Source: Chitinophagaceae bacterium | GTDB lineage: Bacteria; Bacteroidota; Bacteroidia; Chitinophagales; Chitinophagaceae | Reading direction: 5' to 3' | NCBI GenBank assembly: GCA_003132765.1 | Contig: PKYU01000322.1 | Location: 2,127 to 8,792 of the forward strand | DNA length: 6,666 nt | Part shown: positions 1 to 4,910 of the stretch, one piece after another | Layout of the letters: every line of letters begins with the position of its first letter | Numbering within the stretch: position 1 is the first letter of the stretch | Notes under the pieces: model-generated | What the model was told of the DNA's origin: nothing | The model's database searches: none | Seen by the model: the letters and a program-made list of their open reading frames with translations, nothing else | Program-made: the position numbers and the translations under genes

Positions 1-606
1 TTATACAGCGTTTACGCCTACGTGTTTATCACCGTACTTCCTCCTCTGTTTGGCTTCGGCGGTTCCGTGGTAAATATTACCATTGGCCGGATCTCAAAAA
101 GCGTGGCGATCTACCTCGGGATTCCTTTTGCAGCAGGATTCTTAACCCGGTATTTCTTGTTACAACTGAAAAGCAAAGAATGGTATGAGACAAGGTTCCT
201 CCCTGTCGTTTCTCCCATTACCCTTATTGCATTGTTATTTACTATTGTGATCATGTTTAGCCTGAAGGGAGCGTTGATCGTTCAGATACCATTGGATGTA
301 TTAAGAATTGCAATTCCCCTCGTGATCTATTTCGCCATAATGTTCTTCTTCAGCTTCCTGGTAGGGAAAGGATTGGGAGTTGATTACTCCACCAATGCCT
401 CCATAGCCTTCACCGCAGCCGGAAATAATTTTGAGCTGGCCATTGCCGTATCTATCGGGGTTTTCGGCATTAACAGCGGCCAGGCTTTTGCAGGTATTAT
501 CGGCCCCCTTGTTGAAGTACCTGCCCTGATATCTTTGGTAAACGTTGCGTTTTGGTTGAGAAAGAAATATTATTTGAATACAGCGAAGGAAAGTATTGAT
601 AGTTGA
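1..606 (+). CDS. arsB/acr3: ACR3-family arsenite efflux permease, C-terminal part (5' end outside window)
   Basis: This is an inner-membrane transporter that exports arsenite, As(OH)3, for arsenic resistance. The reading frame is open from base 1 ([19 protein letters not shown]...) to a TGA at 604-606, so about 201 C-terminal residues of a family usually near 350 are visible. The GTG at 22 is only an internal codon. The visible part is almost all hydrophobic, with about five or six membrane segments. The family-typical stretch [37 protein letters not shown] lies at about 412-510 nt; it includes the conserved NNFE glutamate of a late helix that is implicated in transport. The conserved cysteine of the family would lie upstream of the window. 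The protein ends in a short basic/polar cytoplasmic tail ([15 protein letters not shown]). No other ars gene follows, so it is the last gene of its unit. Family assignment is confident; whether the full gene is intact cannot be seen. Confidence 0.9.
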   Translation, partial: LYSVYAYVFITVLPPLFGFGGSVVNITIGRISKSVAIYLGIPFAAGFLTRYFLLQLKSKEWYETRFLPVVSPITLIALLFTIVIMFSLKGALIVQIPLDVLRIAIPLVIYFAIMFFFSFLVGKGLGVDYSTNASIAFTAAGNNFELAIAVSIGVFGINSGQAFAGIIGPLVEVPALISLVNVAFWLRKKYYLNTAKESIDS

Positions 607-915
607 GTTTTGTACTTAGTAACTGAAAATTATTGTCCCAGCAGGGTTTACACAACACAAACTTCAAATTTTATATAACCAAACCTCTAACCCCGACGAT
701 AAAAGTATTCCTATTCCTGAAGGGTCTCCTCACCCGAAATTCCTGAAATATTCTTTAAAATAAGCCATTCATTTTATTACTACCGTTTATGCAAATTATT
801 TTTTAGCCCCCTGAGAATCACTCCTAAATTGAATTATATTTGATCAGCAGCGGAAGTACTTTGAAGAACTGACGTTAGCGGTAAGCAAATTCAGTCTCTC
901 TAAAATAATTAAAAA
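607..915. other. Intergenic region, no gene seen
   Basis: About 309 nt separate the arsenite permease from the DUF1801 gene. I find no convincing coding frame on either strand, no RNA gene and no strong rho-independent terminator after the permease. A short GGG/CCC pairing near 721-735 is too small to call. The one element that stands out is a candidate -7 box at 835-842, listed separately. Confidence 0.5.
835..842 (+). promoter_or_regulatory. Candidate Bacteroidota -7 promoter element
   Basis: The sequence TATATTTG matches the Bacteroidota sigma-ABfr -7 consensus TAnnTTTG exactly. It lies about 74 nt before the ATG of the DUF1801 gene, which would give a leader of roughly 65-70 nt. A matching -33 TTTG at the usual spacing is not present, so this is a half-supported promoter. 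Such an 8-mer can occur by chance in AT-rich DNA. Confidence 0.3.
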
Positions 916-1341
916 ATGGATCAAAAAACCAGGAATTACATATTGACTCAGCCTGCGGACAGGCAAGCCATCTTAACAGACATCCACTCAATAATTCTCG
1001 ACAAAGACAAATCTGTAATTTCTGAAATTGCACTAATGATGGGGAAGGAGATGATTGTTTATAAGAGCATCGGAATGATGAAATATGGGCTTGCAGGAGT
1101 AAAGAATTACATGTCATTTCATGTTTTGCCAATTTATGGTTCAAAAACACTATTCGAAAAGTTTAAATCGCTTTTGAATAAGGCAAATTTTCAAAAAGGT
1201 TGCATAAACTTTGACAAAGGCGAGAAAATGCCTTTAGATATAGTTCGACAGTTAATCTCAGATTGTTCCAAAGTGGACCTGATGAAAATTAGAGAGGACC
1301 ATTTAAAAGAAAGAAAATTAAAGGCAAAAGCAAAAAACTGA
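916..1341 (+). CDS. DUF1801 (YdhG-like) domain protein
   Basis: This is a small cytoplasmic protein of 141 residues with no signal peptide or membrane segment. The layout fits the DUF1801/YdhG-like fold: an N-terminal helix (about 14-30), the segment around KEMIVYKSIGMMKYG (44-58), the strand NYMSFHVLP (64-72), then the end motif CINFDKGEKMPLDIVRQLI (about 96-114), followed by a lysine-rich tail (LKERKLKAKAKN). Relatives include proteins linked to iron or frataxin-like roles in Bacilli and to antibiotic-response annotations, but most have no proven function, so none is assigned. The ATG at 916 is preceded by an A-rich stretch rather than a clear Shine-Dalgarno, as is usual in Bacteroidota. 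It appears to be a single-gene unit. The family call is fairly safe; the role is unknown. Confidence 0.75.
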   Translation: MDQKTRNYILTQPADRQAILTDIHSIILDKDKSVISEIALMMGKEMIVYKSIGMMKYGLAGVKNYMSFHVLPIYGSKTLFEKFKSLLNKANFQKGCINFDKGEKMPLDIVRQLISDCSKVDLMKIREDHLKERKLKAKAKN

Positions 1342-1352
1342 TTTTTTTGCTT
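1328..1352 (+). terminator. Possible AT-rich hairpin at the DUF1801 stop codon
   Basis: An inverted repeat, AAGCAAAAAA (1328-1337) against TTTTTTGCTT (1343-1352), encloses the loop CTGAT, which contains the TGA stop. The stem could be 10 bp, but it is nearly all A/T and no separate U-tract follows, so it would be a weak terminator. It may only reflect the lysine-rich C-terminus next to a T run. Confidence 0.25.
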
Positions 1353-1426
1353 CAATTAATTCATCATCGCTGACAAAAATTGCCTGCCACTATCATGCGG
1401 ATATTATGTAAAGCAGTTCTTAAGTC

Positions 1427-1458
1427 CGAGCCGAGTCCCCTGCAAAGGACTCGGCTTG
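1427..1458. other. GC-rich stem-loop at the edge of repeat copy A
   Basis: The core GCCGAGTCC (1430-1438) pairs perfectly with GGACTCGGC (1447-1455) around the 8-nt loop CCTGCAAA. One more A-T pair and G-T and C-G pairs extend it to about 12 bp. It is strikingly GC-rich in an AT-rich surrounding. No T-run follows on either strand, so it does not look like an ordinary terminator. It directly abuts and overlaps the start of the repeat that also occurs downstream of the next gene; the downstream copy keeps only part of the right arm. A recombination or replication-folded site, an RNA structure, or a mobile-repeat end are all possible. Confidence 0.6.
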
Positions 1459-1547
1459 CAAAATATGAAAAGCCAGATTATTTATTCAATTTACCGCCGG
1501 GTCTTCTTCGAGAGCCTAGGCCACGACTTAATAGAATCTACGATTTA
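1452..1547. repeat. Imperfect direct repeat, copy A (upstream of the 188-aa gene)
   Basis: This stretch aligns with 2206-2299. The strongest shared blocks are CGGCTTGCAAAA at its start, CCAGATTATTTATTCAATT (1473-1491 here, 2228-2246 in copy B), then CCGCCGGGT, CTAGGC and a weaker tail with GACTT and CTACnATT. Differences are substitutions plus small gaps. The copy ends about 20 nt before the start codon of the 188-aa gene, so it could carry that gene's leader. A frame through it (KPDYLFNL-PPG) is also open in copy B, but the coding signal is not convincing. Confidence 0.65.
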
Positions 1548-1555
1548 ATAAATCT

Positions 1556-1560
1556 AAAGG
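1556..1560 (+). promoter_or_regulatory. Possible ribosome binding site for the 188-aa protein
   Basis: AAAGG lies 7 nt before the ATG at 1568. It supports this start, which also gives a typical signal-peptide N-terminus (MKKTKRLNMPLVILIFLL). Confidence 0.4.
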
Positions 1561-1567
1561 CTCAATT

Positions 1568-2134
1568 ATGAAGAAGACAAAGAGGTTAAATATGCCGTTA
1601 GTAATACTTATTTTCCTATTGTCTCATATGAATACGTCATTCGCTTTTTCATTTGTTAGAACAAGGGCTAATAATATACTCACTTCAGAAAACCTTTATG
1701 GGAAGTATATATATGCAAGTGAATTTGTAAAATTATCAGTAAAGGAATTTAGTTTGCTCACGGGAAAGAAATTAAATTTTGTTCAAAGGCTATCTTTCAA
1801 TGTAGCAAAATTGCGAATGAAACATGACCTTGAAAAGAATCCAAATCTCAAATTAACTGATTATATAAACAAACAAGGCAAAGGCTCCTCATTTGATTCA
1901 GTATGGTTTTTATTGGGTATGGCAGGCCCGGCTATTGGACTGGTTTTGTCAGTGATTACTTTTAGTATTTTACCATTCATAATTCTTGGAGTAGCTCCGG
2001 TTGTTACTGCCTATGCCACAAAACAAAATAAAACAGCAAAAAAATCAGTTTGGTTTGGATTAGGGTCAGCGATTATTTTATTAATATTGATTGTCTTAGT
2101 AATATTAGCAACTTCGGGATTTTCCATATATTAA
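1568..2134 (+). CDS. Hypothetical exported/membrane protein (188 aa)
   Basis: I do not recognise a named family. The protein starts with a basic n-region (MKKTKR) and a hydrophobic stretch (about 9-26) that reads as a signal peptide with possible cleavage after SFA (around residue 26); it could instead be a signal anchor. A soluble, basic, mostly helical segment follows (about 30-110), containing the phrase KLSVKEFSLLTGKKLNFVQRLSF (55-77) and a KMKHDLEKNP-like linker; similar phrases occur in small Bacteroidota membrane proteins of unknown function. The C-terminus is hydrophobic: 111-150 (one long or two short membrane passes broken at Pro136), a charged loop TKQNKTAKKS (151-160), and a clear final helix at about 161-183. 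It is bracketed by two copies of an imperfect repeat and stands alone, not in an operon. No function is assigned. Confidence 0.7.
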   Translation: MKKTKRLNMPLVILIFLLSHMNTSFAFSFVRTRANNILTSENLYGKYIYASEFVKLSVKEFSLLTGKKLNFVQRLSFNVAKLRMKHDLEKNPNLKLTDYINKQGKGSSFDSVWFLLGMAGPAIGLVLSVITFSILPFIILGVAPVVTAYATKQNKTAKKSVWFGLGSAIILLILIVLVILATSGFSIY

Positions 2135-2205
2135 GGGCGGTCTTGCGGGTAGGCGAGGTTTAAGAAAAGTATCATCTATTTTGATCTGGTCTACAGTAGG
2201 GAACA

Positions 2206-2299
2206 CGGCTTGCAAAAAGATAAAAAACCAGATTATTTATTCAATTTGTTTCCGCCGGGTTCTCTTCTAGGCTCAACTAAGACTTGAAAACTACAATTG
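2206..2299. repeat. Imperfect direct repeat, copy B (downstream of the 188-aa gene)
   Basis: This is the second copy of the element at 1452-1547. Shared blocks in the same order are CGGCTTGCAAAA, CCAGATTATTTATTCAATT, CCGCCGGGT, CTAGGC and GACTT...CTACAATT. Copy B carries a 3-nt insertion (TTT) before CCGCCGGG. It starts about 72 nt after the stop of the 188-aa gene and ends almost exactly where the insertion sequence begins (2301-2304), so the IS may have landed at or near the end of the repeat. A short inverted pair, ATCTGGT (2184-2190) and ACCAGAT (2227-2233), spans its left part. Confidence 0.65.
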
Positions 2300-2303
2300 C
2301 AAA

Positions 2304-2317
2304 CTATTAGTGTCCGA
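2304..2317 (+). repeat. Left terminal inverted repeat of the intact IS
   Basis: CTATTAGTGTCCGA mirrors the right end at 3685-3698 with two adjacent differences (AG versus GT). It lies about 50 nt beyond the transposase stop codon. Confidence 0.7.
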
Positions 2318-2365
2318 CAAACGTACTGAAAACTAGTTTTAAATCATATAAAAGGAGGCTGGGTA

Positions 2366-3607
2366 TTACATTTCAAATTTAATTTGAAAAGCAGGGAGGA
2401 ATGTTTTTTTGGGCGCAGGTTTGGTTTGTGCAGCCTTAGGCCTCTTTGGTTTGATTTTATATGTCTCTATTATCACAGAAAGATCAACATAGTTCATAAT
2501 ATGCATCCGAACGATGGCTGCTAAAATAGAAAAAGCCATTTTGGACTTATGTGCCTTATGTGTTACATCCAGTAATAATAAGGCTATCAAGGCACACCAG
2601 ATCTGGATTTCAACAGCATTTGCATTATCTCCGAAGAAGTAGGTAAGCGGAAAATTCTGTTTTAATTTTTTGAAAAACGTTTCGATTTGCCACCGGTTTG
2701 CATAAATGGCTACAACCTCCATGACAGTGAGATCAAAGTTATTGGTGATGTACACAAAAACCTTTTTGTATTTCTTTGAGAAGAACGCTATCCTTCTCAT
2801 TTGTTGCTTTATTTCTTCCTTATCTACCTTGTAGATTACTTCTATTCTTTCATCTTTTAAGATATCCTGATCCTCCTCATCAGGCAAATCAAACTCTTCA
2901 ATTGATGTATAGTCTGCATTTTCCTTCTGGCGGGTCACATAAAAGATATTTCTTTTGGTAAATGCATCAAACTGAATATAGTTGACATAAGCTTTATCAA
3001 ATGCAATAATGGAATAATCGGGTAGTTCTTTAATGTATTTATAAAATTGTTGATCATGGAGAGCTGCTGCTGTGTATTTAATAAAGGAAGGCATATTGGT
3101 GTCAGCATTCAAAAGTGTGTGCACCTTCATTCCACCCTTGCTTTTTCCATCTTTGCGCTTGCGGCCAGCTGGTTTCAGAATGGCTTTGAATAATGATATT
3201 GTGGTACTATCCAAAATATACAGCCCTCGTAAGACAGCAGGTTTTAACTGGCTGTCCGAGATACTGCCTTTATAAAAACAATATAGCTTCTGATAAATAG
3301 TACCAAAAATCTTAGATGGCCTACGCTTGTTTCCATCACTTAAGGTGCTCCGTCCAGCAACTTTGCTTAAATTGAGGTGATTAAGTTTCCCCTGACAAAT
3401 CTCAAGTCCATACTGTATTTCGCGTAGAGAGGTACAAAGTGTATAGGTTCCGTACAGCATACTGACAAGGTGATCCCATAGAAATAATTTCTTATAACAA
3501 CGGTTGGCCTTGTGTTCACGGATGGTTTGTCTTATAATCGAGTGGTCAAGTAAAGAAAGTAATTGACTTAATATAGGCTGTCCGACAAAATCTGTAGATT
3601 TGTTCAT
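2366..3607 (-). CDS. IS4-family DDE transposase (413 aa)
   Basis: This enzyme cuts and joins the ends of the surrounding insertion sequence. The N-terminal part (about 1-110; FVGQPILSQLL, HKANRCYKK, LREIQYGLE, GRSTLSDGNKRR) matches the DUF4372-type N-terminal domain found on IS4 transposases. The DDE core follows: D133 in LYILDSTT, D204 in IIAFDKAY, and E309 in YANRWQIETFFKKLK. That last segment fits the IS4 signature Y-x2-R-x3-E-x6-K (Y302, R305, E309, K316). The insertion between the second Asp and the Glu (about 205-300) carries the acidic stretch FDLPDEEDQD. The lysine/proline-rich tail (KPKRPKAAQTKPAPKK) probably helps contact DNA. Length is normal for the family and no frameshift is seen. 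The gene reads leftwards, away from the sigma-factor operon, and its start is confirmed by the aligned start of the related truncated gene at 4129. Confidence 0.93.
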   Translation of the reverse strand: MNKSTDFVGQPILSQLLSLLDHSIIRQTIREHKANRCYKKLFLWDHLVSMLYGTYTLCTSLREIQYGLEICQGKLNHLNLSKVAGRSTLSDGNKRRPSKIFGTIYQKLYCFYKGSISDSQLKPAVLRGLYILDSTTISLFKAILKPAGRKRKDGKSKGGMKVHTLLNADTNMPSFIKYTAAALHDQQFYKYIKELPDYSIIAFDKAYVNYIQFDAFTKRNIFYVTRQKENADYTSIEEFDLPDEEDQDILKDERIEVIYKVDKEEIKQQMRRIAFFSKKYKKVFVYITNNFDLTVMEVVAIYANRWQIETFFKKLKQNFPLTYFFGDNANAVEIQIWCALIALLLLDVTHKAHKSKMAFSILAAIVRMHIMNYVDLSVIIETYKIKPKRPKAAQTKPAPKKTFLPAFQIKFEM

Positions 3608-3620
3608 ATCATTTTTTTTA

Positions 3621-3635
3621 GTGTGGTAACTACAA
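3621..3635 (-). promoter_or_regulatory. Conserved leader motif of the intact IS transposase
   Basis: GTGTGGTAACTACAA (plus strand) recurs as GTGTGAGAACTACAA at 4144-4158 in front of the second transposase: 13 of 15 positions match, although the two proteins share only about 46 percent identity. It sits 14 nt before the start codon here and 15 nt there, on the minus strand between the hairpin and the gene. A promoter or translation-control site is likely, but which one is unknown. Confidence 0.45.
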
Positions 3636-3640
3636 AAATG

Positions 3641-3670
3641 ATTAAAAAGGGTGGTTAAATAACCACCCTT
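3641..3670 (-). terminator. Perfect 10-bp hairpin inside the IS start-side end
   Basis: AAGGGTGGTT (3647-3656) pairs with AACCACCCTT (3661-3670) around AAAT. On the minus strand the stem is followed by a short T-rich run (TTTAAT), so it resembles an intrinsic terminator just upstream of the transposase leader. In other IS elements such structures protect the transposase from transcription arriving from outside; that role here is inferred from position and form. Confidence 0.6.
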
Positions 3671-3684
3671 ACTTTAATTTTATC

Positions 3685-3698
3685 TCGGACAACAATAG
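3685..3698 (-). repeat. Right terminal inverted repeat of the intact IS
   Basis: Plus strand TCGGACAACAATAG, the partner of 2304-2317. It is followed by a run of A residues and then the remnant of the second element. Confidence 0.7.
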
Positions 3699-3772
3699 AA
3701 AAAAATCACTTTACTTTTTATATTGATTCAAATGTGTTTAGGTGGAAAAAATCAAGGTCAGGAGAAGGTCCA

Positions 3773-4129
3773 TCATCGGATACAGAAAGATAAAAAAATA
3801 TGCCAGTTTGTTAAGGAGATTGTTTTAAAAACCAGGTAACTTCGATTGGTATTTGCATCCGACAATGTATTTCGTGCAGGTGCTTTATCAAATCCTAAAT
3901 GAGTTAGCTTACCCTCGCAGCCTAACATGCCTTCACAAAGCTCCCTAAGCCCATTACAATAACTTAACATACAATATAGCTGGCTTACCAAATGCACTCG
4001 TAAGGGTATGCGCTTAGAGTACCTGTTGGCGTTATGCTTACCGTTGGCAGCATTAATAATAGAGGACGGAATGGTATCTAAAATTTGAGATAATACCGGC
4101 TGTCCGACAAATGCCTTATTTTTATCCAT
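3773..4129 (-). pseudogene. IS4-family transposase, N-terminal fragment (118 codons)
   Basis: Residues 1-104 align without gaps to residues 1-104 of the intact transposase next door; by hand count about 48 are identical. Shared landmarks are FVGQPVLSQIL, HNANRYSK, HLVSQLY, LRELCEG, GKLTHLGF, RNTLSDANTNR and F-x-T-I. After FKTI the frame gives an unrelated tail (SLTNWHIFLSFCIR) and stops. No DDE residue is present, so the product cannot be an active transposase. In another minus-strand frame the DNA from about 3810 to 3718 is open (QTGIFFYLSVSDDG...LNTFESI), and its first part loosely resembles QKLYCFYKGSISDS of the intact protein. A frameshift followed by a large internal or 3' deletion is therefore possible. 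If translated, the fragment could only bind DNA or interfere with other transposases. Confidence 0.8.
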
Positions 4130-4143
4130 AGTTATACTTGTTT

Positions 4144-4158
4144 GTGTGAGAACTACAA
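4144..4158 (-). promoter_or_regulatory. Conserved leader motif of the truncated IS transposase
   Basis: GTGTGAGAACTACAA is the counterpart of the motif at 3621-3635, with the same position relative to hairpin and start codon. Confidence 0.45.
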
Positions 4159-4168
4159 CATAACTAAA

Positions 4169-4194
4169 AAAGGTGGCATTTTTTGCTCACCTTT
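4169..4194. terminator. Hairpin in the start-side end of the truncated IS
   Basis: AAAGGTG (4169-4175) pairs with CACCTTT (4188-4194); GCA (4176-4178) pairs with TGC (4184-4186) inside, leaving T4187 bulged and a TTTTT loop. T-rich runs follow on both strands, so it could stop transcription in either direction. On the minus strand it would shield the old transposase gene. On the plus strand it would shield the sigma-factor gene that starts about 65 nt further on. Confidence 0.5.
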
Positions 4195-4205
4195 ATTTAT
4201 TTTTG

Positions 4206-4216
4206 TCGGACAATAG
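4206..4216 (-). repeat. Terminal repeat of the truncated IS
   Basis: TCGGACAATAG, or CTATTGTCCGA on the minus strand, contains the same TGTCCGA core as both ends of the intact IS. It marks the outer edge of the mobile block, 43 nt before the sigma-factor start codon. Confidence 0.6.
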
Positions 4217-4259
4217 TTTATCATTATAATATATCCTATTTTTATTACTTTGTTCCATA

Positions 4260-4844
4260 ATGAAAGAGTATCAGTTATATGATAATAAGTTGCTTTTGGA
4301 TTTACTTTCCAAGGGTGATGAATCTGCTTTTACGGAAATATATAGTCGTTTCTGGCAAAAATTATTTGCTATATCCTATAACCGGTTAAAAGAAATTCAG
4401 TCGGCAGAAGATATTGTACATGACGTATTTGCCAGCCTTTGGGCAAACAGGAAAAAAAACGAAATTGAATTTTTAGATAATTATTTAGCTACTGCTACTA
4501 AATATATGGTACTGGCTAAAATAATGAAGAAAGAACGGGAGCGGATTTATAATAATACTTCCCACCAGACCCAGGTATTTGAAATGCCCATTGAAAATTC
4601 GCTGCATTATAAATGTATATTAGAAATTGTAAAAAATGAAGTAGAGAAACTACCTGAAAAATGCAGGTTGATATTTAAATACAGCCGTAATGAAGGGATG
4701 CCTGTAAGACAAATTGCAAAAGAACTCAGCATATCTCCTAAAACGGTCGAAAACCAGTTAAATAAGGCGCTAAAACAATTAAAACTGGCAATCAGATCTT
4801 TTCTAAATTTCTTCGTATTCCTCTTTTCTATCTGGCTTTTCTAA
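4260..4844 (+). CDS. ECF RNA polymerase sigma factor (FecI-like)
   Basis: This is an alternative sigma factor of 194 aa that directs RNA polymerase to the promoters of its regulon, here probably the adjacent receptor genes. Region 2 spans about residues 20-88 (ESAFTEIYSRFWQKLFAISYNRL and the typical SAEDIVHDVFASLWANR). Region 4 spans about 126-176 (VEKLPEKCRLIFKYSRNEGMPVRQIAKELSISPKTVENQLNKALKQL), with the helix-turn-helix at about 148-172. There is no region 1 or 3, as expected for group IV sigma factors. The C-terminus ends in a hydrophobic stretch, SFLNFFVFLFSIWLF (180-194), which is odd for a soluble protein, although hydrophobic tails occur in some Bacteroidota relatives. The ATG at 4260 gives the normal family start. 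No Shine-Dalgarno is visible. IS-derived DNA begins 43 nt upstream, so the promoter is unclear. Confidence 0.93.
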   Translation: MKEYQLYDNKLLLDLLSKGDESAFTEIYSRFWQKLFAISYNRLKEIQSAEDIVHDVFASLWANRKKNEIEFLDNYLATATKYMVLAKIMKKERERIYNNTSHQTQVFEMPIENSLHYKCILEIVKNEVEKLPEKCRLIFKYSRNEGMPVRQIAKELSISPKTVENQLNKALKQLKLAIRSFLNFFVFLFSIWLF

Positions 4845-4875
4845 GTTAGTATAAAAAAATATTTTCCATACGGAT

Positions 4876-4892
4876 AGGTGGTTCACCTTTTT
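4876..4892 (+). terminator. Small hairpin with T-run between sigma and anti-sigma genes
   Basis: AGGTG (4876-4880) and CACCT (4884-4888) enclose GTT, and T residues continue to 4892. The 5-bp stem is weak. It may act as a partial terminator that lowers anti-sigma expression relative to sigma, or it may be chance. Confidence 0.3.
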
Positions 4893-4910
4893 CAACACAC
4901 TTAATAATAT

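Larger units (their letters stand above)
2304..3698 (-). mobile_element. IS4-family insertion sequence, apparently complete
   Basis: This is an element of about 1395 bp carrying one minus-strand transposase gene. The ends are inverted: CTATTAGTGTCCGA at 2304-2317 and, read on the minus strand, CTATTGTTGTCCGA from 3698 to 3685, matching at 12 of 14 positions. The true outer boundary could instead be the inner TGTCCGA core. No clear target-site duplication is visible with either boundary, so the flanks may have been rearranged or the target duplication lost. Between the start-side end and the gene lie a perfect 10-bp hairpin and a 15-nt motif shared with the neighbouring element. The size and the intact DDE/YREK motifs suggest it could still be mobile; this is inference. 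Confidence 0.8.
3773..4216 (-). mobile_element. Truncated second IS4-family element (start-side remnant)
   Basis: Only the start-side end is recognisable: the terminal core TCGGACAATAG at 4206-4216, a hairpin, the shared leader motif and the first part of a transposase. The opposite end and the catalytic core are missing. The left limit is uncertain: clear homology stops near 3818, and the DNA from 3699 to about 3817 cannot be assigned. The intact IS lies next to it in the same orientation. It is not a copy of that IS, because the two proteins differ at more than half of their aligned positions. Confidence 0.7.

Noticed and set aside
875..1150. Minus-strand open frame over the DUF1801 gene
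   Set aside because: It is antisense to a gene with a recognisable domain, and its cysteine- and serine-rich composition has no protein-like pattern.
1380..1571. 63-codon plus-strand frame starting at TTG and overlapping the start of the 188-aa gene by 4 nt
   Set aside because: It runs through the stem-loop and repeat A, has a weak start and no recognisable product. The partly matching frame in copy B (KPDYLFNLFPPG) is better explained by nucleotide repeat similarity.
1342..2300. Integron gene cassettes with attC sites
   Set aside because: The small single genes and bracketing repeats suggested it, but I could not find the paired attC core motifs (RYYYAAC / GTTRRRY) in proper arrangement, and no integron integrase is present.
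2776..3275. Two plus-strand open frames inside the transposase gene (2776-2961 and 3072-3275)
   Set aside because: They are antisense to an intact transposase and look like chance frames.
2290..3712. Target-site duplication flanking the intact IS
   Set aside because: The flanks (TTGCAAA on the left, AAAAAAATC on the right, or their equivalents with the inner boundary) do not match over a usable length.
4242..4252. TATTACTTTG as a -7 promoter box for the sigma factor
   Set aside because: The spacing inside the motif does not fit TAnnTTTG, and it lies only 7 nt before the start codon, too close for a normal leader.
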